Positions 10,809 through 22,329 of a DNA stretch of 64,000 nucleotides are shown here, in pieces; the first letter of the stretch is position 1, and every line of letters starts with the position of its first letter. Below the pieces are notes generated by a model. That model was not told where the DNA came from. It made no database searches and was given only the letters and a program-made list of their open reading frames with translations. A program made the position numbers and the translations under genes. Origin of the DNA: Helianthus annuus (taxonomy: Eukaryota > Streptophyta > Magnoliopsida > Asterales > Asteraceae); the NCBI RefSeq assembly GCF_002127325.2, contig NC_035444.2, forward strand, positions 36,310,506-36,374,505. Direction: 5' to 3'.

Positions 10809-12028
10809 CCAGGTCGTATTTTGCTCCTTTGTACATTTTTGTATATATGTCTATGTGTTTATGTTTATGTTGCGGTTGGGAGGTTGGGTGGTGTTCGTGT
10901 TAATATGTTGTTGGGTTGTGAGAGTTGGTGGTGTCTTTTATAAAAAAAAATAAAAATAAATAAAAATTTTTGGGTTTGAGAATATAAGCAATTGGGGATG
11001 TTCTTGGTTAAAGTGATCTTTCCCTCAAAACCATACATTGGGACAATATATCCCAAGTGTGGGGATGGGGGAAATTTTTGAGAAATTCAAAAATTTTTGC
11101 AAATCCAAGCGAAAAGTGTAAAAATTTGAAAACTTGATATTGTACCATTCAACACACCGACACCCGTTCTTAGCTTTTTCTTGGTGAGAATTGAACCACA
11201 TATGAGAGTTAATTCTTTGCTTGAGTGGCGGTGTGTGTAGTGTGTAAATAGAACTTGCGTGTGAATGCTTGTTAAATCCTAGAGTTGGCATGCTTTTGAA
11301 GATGATAGGGGACTTTTAGGTAGCCTCGTCTAGATGTGTGAGAGTGCGGGATTGGTGGGTTGGACCTCATACTTTACATATATGAGCTTGGTATTGTGAG
11401 GGGTGGGGGTTTGGTCTTTAGAAAGCTATGTTTGATCCTTAAGCCATTCGATTGAAGCCCAAAGCCTACTTCCCATATAAACTATACCCTATTGAGATGA
11501 CCCGGTTTAGGAATTTAGTTTGTGATTGTGATATCTTTGTATATATGAGTCTTATGTGAAAAAAAAACAGAGAAAAATATGAGAAAAATACAAAAAGAAG
11601 TCATTAATTGCAAGAGTGGTGTGGAAGTTTATGATGTTTTGTACATAGTCGTTTGCTTTGTTTAGTAGTGGAAATAAAACCGGGTCAAATCAATTAGCCT
11701 TCTAATATGTATTCCACCACTTCCTACCTTTGCACCTAGCCCCGTTACAACCCGTAAAGTTCCCTTGATTCATAAGCATGTTAAATATTTGTTAGGAGGA
11801 AACTTGATTCTCATACAAGCTTATTGTCGCACACACACACAAATACGCATTGAGTGGTTTAGCATAATATGCTAATTTTTCTTGTCGCCGAGAGTTTTTG
11901 TGAGGGGTGTGTTTTATGGTATGATAGAAAGTGAGTAAAAGGACGGCATTTTAGCTTGGTTTGCATATTCGATTGATCGCTTATGGTTAAAAACAGTTTT
12001 TGAAGTGGTTGCTTGGGACAAGCAACGG
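10809..12028 (+). other. E2 3' untranslated region with internal PPT-like copy
   Basis: No ORF is supported in these 1.2 kb. CCCAAGTGTGGGGATGGGG at 11051-11069 repeats the terminal PPT motif about 980 bp upstream of the LTR, mirroring the arrangement in E1. Short A-rich runs occur near 10940-10965 and 11561-11600. Confidence 0.5.
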
Positions 12029-12041
12029 GTAAGTGTGGGGA
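12029..12041 (+). other. E2 polypurine tract next to 3' LTR
   Basis: GTAAGTGTGGGGA directly precedes the LTR start TGTGACGGGTGG. It matches the motif before the E1 LTR. Confidence 0.6.
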
Positions 12042-13415
12042 TGTGACGGGTGGTCCGTAGGACAACCCTTAAAAGGTTTAATACAACGCATATTCTACAC
12101 TTTATTCGGTTAATTGCTTGAATTAGATAACTACTTTATATTGGATGATACAGGTGTTAAAGTGCTCGAAAGGCGGGGTTTAAGAGGTATGATGGAATGC
12201 TAGAAGTTGTGGGACTTAAAGGGCAAAAGAATGGAAAATTTGGAGAAGTCATGGAAAAGAAGCAAGCTCAGCGCCGTAAGCTACGCCTCCAGGCCGTAGC
12301 TTACGGCAATCATCCAATACCAAAATGATCCGCCGTACGACAGGGAGTCATGGCCGTACAACTTTAATGATCACCGTAAGCTACGGCGTCTGGCCGTACC
12401 TTACGGTGTTGTGCTGACTATCTCTGTTCGCTGACTGCCGTAAGCTACGGCACCTGGCGTAGCTTACGGCGATATGTTGACTTTCTGGATTAGGCTGACC
12501 GCCGTAAGCTACGGCACCTGGTGTAGCTTACGGCGCCGACTGAACTTGTTTTGTAACTTACACATTAAATGACCTTTTTATGGAGACTTAAGGATAGTAA
12601 TCATGCTCGGTCGGTTACTACTTGGAGGAAACGAATGGAAGGTTATAAGGAGGGACTTGGAAGCTTGGAAACATCATCTTTTGAACTATCTTTCACTTAA
12701 ATCATCTAGCTTCATTAGTTCTTGTTGGTGAAACTTGTGAACACTATTTCCTTTTCCACTTTTTGCATTATGTTAGTTAAAGCCATGAGTGGCTAAATAC
12801 TTGGTGATTATCTTGTGTTGAAGGTTTGAGTAAGACTATGTGTTTTTATTTCATATTTCTAGAATAACAATTGCTTCTTATTTGAATTGATTGTTATGGT
12901 GTATGATTGATTGTTAGTAACTTGTTAATTCTTATATTGAACTAATTAGAAACCATACGTTCTTGGTGCCGTTGGCAATCGAGATATCATGGGTATAGTT
13001 AGGTTTGGGTAAGGGTTGATTGATCATCGGGTGACAACCTCACGTTCTAGGAATCTGAGTACTTAGTCCCCTTTCATCACTACAATTGATTATACATGAA
13101 CTATGTCTATGTAGTTCTTTCTAGTGAAATGTTAACACAAACGTCGAACCAAACCGGAAACTCAAGATAGTCATTTGTCTCTCAATTGTTTACAATCCAA
13201 ATTTTCATTTTGCAAATTAGTTAATTAATCTTAGTTTTTAAAACCAATCAAATCAAACCAACTCTTGAATTTTATTTTTTCTTGCAATTAGTTTAATTTT
13301 AGTTAACTTAGATACACTTCTAAATAACACATTTTCCACAAACTCCCTGTGTTCGATACCCACTTGCCACTATCTACATAGTTGTTCTTGGGATTAAATT
13401 TGCGTGACCACGACA
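12042..13415 (+). mobile_element. E2 3' LTR (1374 bp)
   Basis: It starts TGTGACGGGTGGTCCGTAGG and ends GCGTGACCACGACA. The right end is exact, because sequence shared with the 3' LTR of E3 begins at the next base (13416). It contains a palindrome array (12273-12534) in its 5' part, as in E1. The 5' LTR and pol of E2 should lie to the left of the window. Confidence 0.75.
12273..12534. repeat. Palindrome array of E2: five pairs of GCCGTA-N3-TACGGC
   Basis: The unit is 15 bp (GCCGTAAGCTACGGC, or its reverse complement with GCT at the centre). Pairs start at 12273/12293, 12332/12353 (degenerate), 12373/12393, 12437/12456 and 12501/12520, 19-21 bp apart. In clear pairs the first member has centre AGC and the second has the inverted orientation, so each pair can also fold as one hairpin. 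Confidence 0.8.
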
Positions 13416-13632
13416 AGTTCAGAGGGGGTGTTTGTAATATTCAATAGTTAAAGGGGTGTAGTTGTAATAAGGATAGTAGTTAGTAGTTAGTTAGTTTCTG
13501 TTAGTAGTTAAATACGGTTGTAATCAGTTGTAGGGGGTTATCGATTGATTGAGCTAATTCTCTGTGTTCTTCTTCTCCTCTCTTTTCTCTTCTTCTTCCC
13601 TGAATTCTATCCTTCAACATCACCACGTATCA
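13416..13632 (+). mobile_element. E3: 5' LTR, lacking its first 16 bp
   Basis: By eye, all 217 bp match the E3 3' LTR from 18330 to 18546. The 16 bp that open the 3' LTR (18314-18329) are absent, and E2's LTR end (CGACA) stands in their place. The simplest reading is that E2 inserted 16 bp into this LTR, with AGTTC (13416-13420) as the likely 5-bp duplication. Confidence 0.85.
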
Positions 13633-13633
13633 T

Positions 13634-13646
13634 TGGTATCAGAGCC
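13634..13646 (+). other. E3 primer-binding site (initiator tRNA-Met)
   Basis: TGGTATCAGAGCC, one base after the LTR end, is the standard plant PBS complementary to the 3' end of initiator tRNA-Met. It primes minus-strand synthesis. Confidence 0.85.
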
Positions 13647-13832
13647 ACCGATTCTCATCGGAGCTCTTATTCTTCCTTCCATTCTTCCGGCGACTGCTGT
13701 TCTACTCACTGATTGATCTTTTCCGATCAATCAATTTTTGTACTCTGATCATTTCAAACTTGGGGTTGATTATTGTTGATCAATCCAATCCAGCGATTAT
13801 ACTTTCAATTGGTCTCTGCATAACAACGAATC

Positions 13833-16800
13833 ATGACTAACACTAGAAGTCAAACTGAAATCGAAAAAACAATTCAAAATCACACAACTTCTTTACTAAA
13901 ATTCGAAGCATTCATGGAGAAAACTGACAAGTCTTTTGAGGATCTGAAACAATTAATGGACAAAATTGTCTTGAATCAAACCAATTTTGGCCGGTCATCA
14001 TCAGGTGATACACAATTGGAGACTTCAGGCCTTGTTAGTACCAGAACAGAAAGATTGTATAGGCTTGGGAAGATTGAATTTCCTAAGTTTAATGGTCAAG
14101 AAGTAGAAGACTGGATCTGCAAATGCGAACACTTCTTCGATGTCGATGAAACACCAGAAAACTTCAAAGTCAGGTACGCAGCAATTAATTTGGAAGGCAA
14201 GGCTATGAAATGGCACTCGTCATTTTTAAAACAGTTAACTAAGCCTATAATAGAAGTGACTTGGGCTGAGTATTCAAGAAATGTGTTAGAAAGGTTTTCT
14301 ACACATCAATATGGGGATACCATGGGTATTTTGACATCCACTGTTCAGACAGGGGAATTGGAGGAGTATTGTGAAAGGTTTGATGAGAATTTGTTGAGGG
14401 TAAGTATTTGTGAAGAGTATGCTGTTAGTATCTTCCTTCATGGGTTGAAACCAGAATTGGCAGGCCCAGTAAGAATGTTTGAACCCAAGAACATGAAAGA
14501 AGCTTATAAGTTCTCTAAGAAACAAGATTTGGCTAATAAGATGTTGTTGCCAAAAACAAGACCCTATTCTAATCAAAATGGCAAGTTTTATCCAAACCCA
14601 ACACCTGTCTCTTCTTACAAACCTAATCCAGTTCTTAAACCACCAGTTAACACTAATCACTTACCACTGCTACCCTCACCTCCTTTGAATCAGAGAATTT
14701 ATCCTAACAAAAACAGATTGAACTTACCAACTAAGGAAATGGAAGCCAAAAGACTTCGAGGTGAATGTTTTTGGTGCACTGAAAAATTTACATCAACCCA
14801 TAAGTGTCCCAATAAACAACTTTATGTTTTGGAAATTGAGGATGATGAGGAGGGGAATTTTGATATTCAACAGGATTCTGAACCCATTATTGATACCACC
14901 ACCAATGATCCATTGATTTCAATCCATGCACTAACAGGAGTGCCTTCCTTTTCAACTATGCAAGTGGTGGGCAACATTGGAACTAAAACCTTGAGAATCC
15001 TCACTGATTCAGGTTCTACTCATAACTTCTTGGATGAGAAGTTGGCCATGAAGCTTCAGTGTCAATTAAAGGACATCACTCCTATGAAGGTTGGGGTTGC
15101 CAATGGAATTCCATTAATGTGCAAAAAGATATGCCGGAATTTTGAATGGCAGATGCAGGGTCTGTGGTTTAAAGCTGATGTACTAGTCATATCATTGGCA
15201 ACCTATGATATGGTGTTGGGGGTGCAATGGCTCCTGCCACTTGGAGATATTGTTTGGAATTTCAAGGATCTCACTATGCAATTCAGGGTGGGAAATAAGT
15301 CTTATCAGCTAAAGGGGAGCCACAACAAAAAATTGTCATTATGTTCAATAGAAGTTATGAATCAGTGGTTGGCAAATGATGAGAGTTATGTTCAAGGTCA
15401 GGTGTACAGTTTGAAAATGGAAACTCCTGATAAACAATTTCAGCATGAAACCTTGGTGTCTAATCCTGTAAGCCCTGAAGTTTTTGATAAACTTTTGAAA
15501 GAATTTGATGATATATTTCAAACACCTACTAGTCTGCCACCTCATAGGGCTTTTGATCATAGAATTGTTTTGAAAGACGAATCAGTAACTATAAATCAAA
15601 AGCCTTACAGATATCAGTTAGCCCAAAAGGATGTTATTGAAAAAATGACTAAGGAATTAATAGACACTGGGGTGATCAGGAACAGTGTTAGTCCTTTTGC
15701 AGCTCCTGTAGTCTTAGTCAAGAAAAAAGATGGTAGTTGGAGGATGTGCATAGACTACAGGAAACTGAATGATGCAACCATCAAAAATGGCTTCCCTATT
15801 CCCTTGATAGAGGATTTGATGGATGAATTAGGAGGATCCACTGTTTTTTCTAAACTGGATTTGAGATCAGGATATCACCAAATCAGGATGTACCCTGATG
15901 ATATTCCAAAAACAGCCTTTAGAACTCATGAAGGGCACTTTGAATTCATGGTGATGCCATTTGGTCTGACAAATGCTCCAGCAACATTTCAGGCTCTCAT
16001 GAATCATACCTTCAAACCACTGTTGAGGAAATCAGTTCTAATCTTCTTTGATGACATACTAGTATATAGCAAAACTGTAGAAGAGCATATGGGTCATTTG
16101 AGGGAAGTTCTGCAGATTTTGAGGGCCAATAAATTGTATGCAAAGCTGTCTAAATGTTCTTTTGGTGGGAGGGCTGTCGAATATTTAGGGCATATTATCA
16201 GCAGAGAGGGAATTGCTACTGACCCAAAGAAAATTGAGGCTATTCAATCTTGGCCTGTTCCTAGCAATATCAAACAACTGGGGGGTTTCTTGGGCTTATC
16301 AGGCTATTATAGAAGATTTATCAGATCTTATGGAATTTTGGCTAAACCTCTGACGTCTCTTTTAAAGAAAAACAGTTTTGTATGGACAGAGGATGCAACC
16401 ACTGCTTTTAATGCCCTGAAACAGGCCTTGTGTTCTCCTCCTGTATTAGCTCTCCCTGATTTTTCTAAACCTTTTGTCTTAGAGACAGATGCTTCTGCAC
16501 TTGGTTTTGGTGCTGTATTGATGCAAGATGGCCACCCTCTTGCCTTCATTAGCAGGGCACTATCACCAAGACAGCAATCTTATTCTGTGTATGAGAAAGA
16601 ACTTTTGGCCATCATTTTTGCAGTCAAGCACTGGCAACATTATCTGTCTAATGGTCATTTTATAATTAAAACAGATCAAAAAAGTCTTAAGCATCTATTG
16701 GAACAGAAGTTGACCACTCCATTACAACATGTATGGCTTTCAAAGCTTATGGGGTTTGACTATGAAATTCTATACAAGAAAGGGGTGGAAAATAAGGTGG

Positions 16801-18279
16801 CTGATGCACTTTCAAGGGTTCAAGGTCCCACACTGTGCATGATTTCATTATCTACTTTGGATGATACCTTATTTCAAAGGATCGTCAAATCCTGGGAAAG
16901 TGATGATCAAATTCAACAAAAATTGAAGAAGTTACTTAAAGGGGAACAAGTTCCAAAGTATCACTGGAATGTCACTGTTTTAACTAAGAACTCTAAGATT
17001 GTGGTAGGTACAAATGAAGCATTACAGACATACATTGTGAATTTGTGCCATAGTTCAGCAGTGGGGGGGGCATTCTGGGGTCCATGCCACTGTTCAAAGG
17101 ATCCAATCTATGTTTACATGGAAGGGTCTTCATAAACAAGTCAGACAACTGATCAGGTGTTGTGATGTATGCCAGAGGACAAAGCATGAGAATGTTGCTT
17201 CACCTGGCTTATTACAACCACTGCCCATTCCCAGGTATGTCTTTTCAGACATTTCCATGGATTTTGTGGGAGGATTTCCCAAGATACAAGGGAAAGATTC
17301 TATATTGGTGGTAGTAGATAGATTAACAAAATATGGGCATTTTATTCCATTGGGCCACCCTTATTCAGCTGAGACAGTGGCTTAACTGTTCTTAGACTAT
17401 GTGTTTAAACTTCATGGTTGGCCACAAACAATTGTTTCAGATAGAGACCCTGTATTCCTTAGCCAATTTTGGAGAGAGTTTACTAAATTGCAAGGTATAC
17501 AACTGTCAATGTCCACTGCCTACCACCCTCAGACTGATGGCCAAACTGAGGTAGTGAACAGATGTATTGAGGCCTATTTGAGAAGTATGACATTGGCTAC
17601 AAATTCTAGTTGGTTGAAGTGGTTATCATTGGCTGAATAGTGGTATAATTCTAATTACCATACTACCTTAAAAATGACACCTTTTCAAGCTTTATATGGT
17701 TATCCACCACCTATCTTTATACCCTATGTTCCTAAGGACTGCTCTATCGCAACAGTGGATCAAGTGCTGACTGAAAGGGAACAGATGATTCAACAGTTAA
17801 GGCATTCTTTATTGACAGCTCAAAATAGGATGAAACAAATGGCCGACAAACACAGAACAGAAAGAGAATTTAACACGGGCGATTATGTTTTCTTAAAATT
17901 GCATCCTTACAAGCAACATTCAGCTAGACAAAATAAACAATCCAAATTGAGCCCTAAATACTATGGCCCCTTTATGATAGTGGAGAGAGTTGGCAAAGTT
18001 GCTTACCGATTGGACTTACCAGAAGAATCACAGATTCATCCTACATTCCATGTTTCTTTGCTCAAGTTGGCTCGGGGAGACCATTCAAAGATCATACCTT
18101 TACCAACTCAGCCCCGGTTTCGTTATTATCCAGCTGCAGTGATTGAGAAAAAGATGGTGAAAAAGCGAAATAGAGTTGGGGTGCAAGCTCTGATTAAGTG
18201 GGAAGGGTTACCGTTAACAAAAGCTTCATGGGAGGACCTTGAGGAGATGCAATTGAGGTTTCCAGAATTTGAATTCTAA
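13833..18279 (+). pseudogene. gag-pol: E3: gag-pol of a chromodomain (Reina-like) gypsy element, integrase broken
   Basis: A single reading frame runs 13833-17135 (1100 aa). Gag (about residues 1-250) contains the [17 protein letters not shown] core and a zinc-knuckle-like CFWC...HKC near 14767-14810. The protease DSGSTHNF is at about 15006. The RT has CIDYRKLN and FFDD at 16044-16055, followed by RNase H. Near 17063-17070 a run of eight Gs shifts the frame. Integrase then continues in frame 1, with a TAA at 17383-17385 and a TAG at 17638-17640. The integrase triad is intact: D 17260, D 17440, E 17548 (D35E). The C-terminus (about 18136-18276) is a chromodomain, which targets integration to marked chromatin. 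Short LTRs (233 bp) plus a chromodomain suggest the Reina clade. The three lesions all fall in integrase, so this copy cannot make it. Confidence 0.9.
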
Positions 18280-18299
18280 ATTTTGGGGCAAAATTTGTT

Positions 18300-18310
18300 A
18301 AAGGGGGAAG
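18300..18310 (+). other. E3 polypurine tract
   Basis: AAAGGGGGAAG lies three bases before the LTR start and is the plus-strand primer of E3. Confidence 0.75.
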
Positions 18311-18313
18311 TAT

Positions 18314-18546
18314 TGATATGAGACTTATGAGTTCAGAGGGGGTGTTTGTAATATTCAATAGTTAAAGGGGTGTAGTTGTAATAAGGATAGTAGTTAGTAG
18401 TTAGTTAGTTTCTGTTAGTAGTTAAATACGGTTGTAATCAGTTGTAGGGGGTTATCGATTGATTGAGCTAATTCTCTGTGTTCTTCTTCTCCTCTCTTTT
18501 CTCTTCTTCTTCCCTGAATTCTATCCTTCAACATCACCACGTATCA
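18314..18546 (+). mobile_element. E3 3' LTR (233 bp)
   Basis: It begins TGATATGAG and ends CACGTATCA; TGATA and TATCA are exact inverted repeats. It is identical by eye to the 5' copy over the shared 217 bp. GTTAG (18547-18551) should be the target duplication; its partner lies outside the window. Confidence 0.88.
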
Positions 18547-20540
18547 GTTAGTTATTCGTATTATGTATTATCAACATTTTTTACCACATTTCATATAAAC
18601 CCTATATTAAATCGTAAGTATTGGTTCTCTCAGACAAGTTTTGACATATAACGTGATGATAAAAAAAAATAATAACATTCTTTTTAAGTTAAAAAAAAAC
18701 CCTATATTAATTAGTAAATTTTGTACCCTCACATAATTACTATTCATTTCTTCTATCTATCCAAACACTTGCCCACTCCTTTCCATTTTTTTCCAAAATA
18801 AGGAAGTTTACATGTAGTGTACCCTCTTTTACAAATTATTTAATTATTTCCACCATATTTATAATGTCCATGTACTTCATCAAGTTTTGAGAGATAAATG
18901 TGGTGATAAAAAAACTAATAACATTCTTTTTAATTAAACAAAAATTAATAAAGTACATATTATCTAAATCTAAACGAAAATCATGCATTCAAAAACCTTT
19001 ACTCTATCTTTTAAATAAAATCTATTACTAAATAAAAAGAGGTGTGCTTATTCTCAAGTAGTAATACCGGCAACTAAAACAGTCTTCTATCTATAATTAG
19101 TCCCGATGCTAATTCTTTCGTTGTGGGTTTAGCAAAAGCAGTATCAAGTAGGACATCATCTACTACTTGAATCACATTCCTCTCAGAACACTTTATCTAT
19201 TTGAATCTCCAACTTAGTAAGATCGAGTTCGAATCAAAAGCGGTAGGTATCCTCGGGGTATGGATTTCCATAGGGCAAAAGTATGAATTACAATTGATAT
19301 TAGAAAGATATAAGAATAACTATTTATATTTTAAAAGAAAGTATACAAATGATTTTCAAGACACATGATTTTCAAGTGATATTAAAAAGATAGAATAATT
19401 GGTTTTGAAAAGAAATATGGTTTAGGGTTTACGATTTTGCACGTATGATCTTGGTGATTTACTTAAATTACGTATATGATTACGGCGCACGAGTCCTCAA
19501 TACTAGTTATTATCAAAGTGATTGTTATTAAGAACATTATACGTATCAAACGTTAATTCACCTTTATTTATATAATATATTTTTTTTAATTTTTTCTTTA
19601 ACCAATGAAACTTATTATATAGGTCTTAATGGATTAAAAAAATATAAATATGTTTTCATTCTAAAATATATGATATCCATATTAGAGATGGTCTAAAATG
19701 CTAAGTTTTATTTGATTTTACGTACCTTCTGTAGAAAGGCAAATTGGTGGAAAGTTGAAGCTATTGTAAAAACATATAACATTTTAAGGGGGGGTTTATA
19801 TAATTTAATAATACTATTAGGATATTGTTGAAATTATCACCGCTTCTTCTCGTGTCACCTATTGCGGTGCCAGTTTGTTTATGTCCATTTCAATGTTTTA
19901 ATAAAGAGAGGTGGATAACAACTACATATTCAATTATATTAATTTCATGTAAGTGCACCAATTGAATGTTCTAACCTCAGTCATTATGTAACTATATTTT
20001 TGTCTTGTATAATAAATTGTTATTCTTAAATCTTTTTTATAAACAAAACTTCTATATAAATATAGAAAAACACGGGCCAACAAATAACTGAGACTCGACA
20101 GTTACAAGATTATATCGTGAATATTGAAATCACACAATATATCCCAATTAAGGTACTAAGTTTTTTATCTATATGATCTCATTATATGGTTTATGATAGC
20201 TTCCAAAACGATTTCATACCGTTCACGATACGATTATTAGTGATGCTTTAATTTACCCACAATGAGACTTGGACCTTCACCCCAGAGATTACACGTTAAC
20301 AAACACCTTGATATTACTATGCTACAAGCCATTTGGTTGTTAGAACTAGATGAACGATCTAGAAATATTGTTCTATAAATGAAGAAATAAATCATTCAAG
20401 TAGACTTAAGCTGTAGTATAGAAAACTAGGTTTAACTGTGAGTCACTTCATGTCTTGAGTTATAGATAAAGTTTGCTCTAAGAGAGACCTTAATTTGCTT
20501 GGATGAACACGAGACAACCATGTATGATATAAGTGAGTGT
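18547..20540. other. Gene-free AT-rich stretch
   Basis: I see no gene. A weak direct repeat of AATAACATTCTTTTTAA occurs near 18670 and 18915. The rest is AT-rich intergenic DNA without a recognisable element. Confidence 0.4.
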
Positions 20541-20547
20541 GGGGGAC

Positions 20548-20906
20548 AAATGTGAGTTATGGTTAAGAATATCGTAACATGATAAAAACTCTTTTGAAAA
20601 CATGCATTATTTAAACACTATAGGTAAAGTACATGCTACATAAGGAAACTTAAAGAACCAAGACCCGTTCCTACAATGGGGTAGAGCCTACAATGCTAAA
20701 TATAACTAACAACCTACTATTATAACATGAAATGTCCTCGCAAGCCGTTTCAACTTTTTTGGAAAACCAAGACGAAATAAAATCTTGGGATCCTTTTTCC
20801 TTCTTTGATGGTTATAAACAATATACTTCTTTATCCATGCTTGGAACCAAGCAAGAATCTGACACAACTGTTCAGATCGATCTAGGCCTTTAATTGGTAT
20901 CAGAGC
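20548..20906 (+). mobile_element. Probable LTR relic followed by a PBS
   Basis: TTGGTATCAGAGC at 20894-20906 is a tRNA-Met-type primer-binding site. About 345 bp upstream, GTGTGGGGGACAAA followed by TGTGAGTTATGG looks like a polypurine tract and LTR start. Downstream DNA has no gag or pol. The end of the LTR lacks a clean CA, so the boundaries are uncertain. Confidence 0.35.
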
Positions 20907-21674
20907 TTGGTACCGTCAGTTTTGAGAGTCGGTTTTCAAGAAAGGGGAGCAGCTCCTTTTAACCGCGGGGCTGCAACGGAAGTAAAGGCTTTTTGGTGAT
21001 TGAGTAAGAAGAAGGTTAATCAAGATCGGATTTTTGATAGCTTCTTAGCAAAGGTGCGGTTTTTTTTTTCTTTTGGCAGATAACAAACGAACGGGTTTGG
21101 CTGTAGTGGAAACAAGGCCAACAAGGGTTGAAGGGGGTTCATCAAGCAACCAAGAAGACAAAATAATGGTGACTCGTCGAGTTGGTTTTCGCAAGTGAGA
21201 AAGATGTTGACATTCAAACAAACGAGTTAACAACTATTTCAATCGTTTGTGGTAACCAACAAACGCAGTATAAATGAACTAACAGGTGACTGGATCTTTC
21301 GTTGGTAGAAAATGAAGTGGGTGGCTAGGTTTTCGGTTGGTGAATGGGGTTTTACGATCAAGGTGTGATCGGTGTTGTGACTGGTGTTGTGACTTCTAGG
21401 CCTTTTACGCAAAGTAACGTTTAAAAATAAGCGTGATATTTGTAAAAGAAAAAAAACAACCAAATAGTATCTAATGATACTCACATATCTCATTTCAGTA
21501 AAATTATACTTTAAACTACAAATATTTTTTTGTTAAATAACTTTATACAACTACAATAAAACCCTTGGCTCCTACTCGTAGCTTCATTTAATATTACCAA
21601 ACATACAAAGTTGTGCCATAAATATTTTTCCAACTGATTAATTAATGTTTATCAACCTATAAACATTATTTTGA
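20907..21674. other. Gene-free stretch
   Basis: Only short unsupported ORFs occur. This may be decayed internal sequence of the element whose PBS lies just to the left. Confidence 0.3.
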
Positions 21675-21720
21675 CTAGTTGTTTCTATGCGCGCGCGTTG
21701 CGGCGCGCTAAACCAAATCG
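21675..21720 (-). mobile_element. Possible Helitron 3' end
   Basis: Read on the minus strand, GC-rich inverted arms (GCGCGCCGC...GCGCGCGC) are followed about 12 bases later by CTAG and then T. This is the hairpin-CTRR-T signature of Helitron ends. The 5' end was not identified. Confidence 0.35.
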
Positions 21721-21779
21721 TTCTATAAGAATGACAAAACATGTCAAATAACAAAAAGTAGCTCGAATTAAAACGTAAC

Positions 21780-21955
21780 GTATTTTCGGTACCGGTTCGG
21801 CACCGGTGTTCACCGATTTTTACCCTCAAATACCGGTGTTGTACCAGTACCAACCGGTACCGAACCGTACCGTACCAGGTATATTCGGTACCGATACATA
21901 CTTTTGGGGATTTCGGTAACGGTATTTTCGGTACCGATTGGTACCGAGCTCATAA
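21780..21955. repeat. CGGTACCG-rich segment
   Basis: Repeated GGTACCG/CCGGTACC and GGCACCGGTG palindromes are packed in about 175 bp. A similar segment lies at 54150-54280. It is probably the inside of a hAT-type MITE; no terminal repeats were fixed here. Confidence 0.35.
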
Positions 21956-21999
21956 AATCCTGTAACAACGTAGCAATACAAGTAATTGCACAGTTTAGA

Positions 22000-22197
22000 T
22001 TACCTTTTATACACACAGTAAGTAAACTGACTGACATCATTCTTCAAACGATTCAAGATAAACGATGCGTAACCAGTCGTATCCGGCATCGTGGAGTGCA
22101 TTAAAAAGGGAGCAATTGGACGATTGGATGCTGGGCTAGGTGTTTCTTGGAATGCCCACGGATTTTTCGGGTCAAAACCTCGATTATGAGGATTCAT
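22000..22197 (-). pseudogene. N-terminus of a PIF/Harbinger-associated plant protein (fragment)
   Basis: The ATG is at 22197-22195. The first ~45 residues (MNPHNRGFDPKNPWAFQE...) resemble the N-termini of a multicopy plant family often mis-annotated as 'glutathione S-transferase T3-like'. Those proteins are Myb/SANT-like companions of PIF/Harbinger transposases. The conserved DNA-binding part is absent; the frame ends at 22000 without it. A TATA box lies about 105 bp upstream of the ATG, and tandem repeats lie beyond it. Family assignment is from memory of the motif and is not certain. Confidence 0.45.
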
Positions 22198-22300
22198 TTT
22201 TTCGTATTGTGGTTGGATGAGAATTTTTTTTTTTAAAATAAGATAGAGATCATTATAGAAGAGGTGGAGTAGTTGTGGTAAAAAATGAATAGAAGTGTGA

Positions 22301-22310
22301 GTATTTATAG
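22301..22310 (-). promoter_or_regulatory. TATA box upstream of the Harbinger-type fragment
   Basis: On the minus strand CTATAAATAC sits about 105 bp before the ATG at 22197, leaving a pyrimidine/A-rich leader of about 75-80 nt. Confidence 0.45.
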
Positions 22311-22329
22311 TGAATTGATATTTTTTTAA

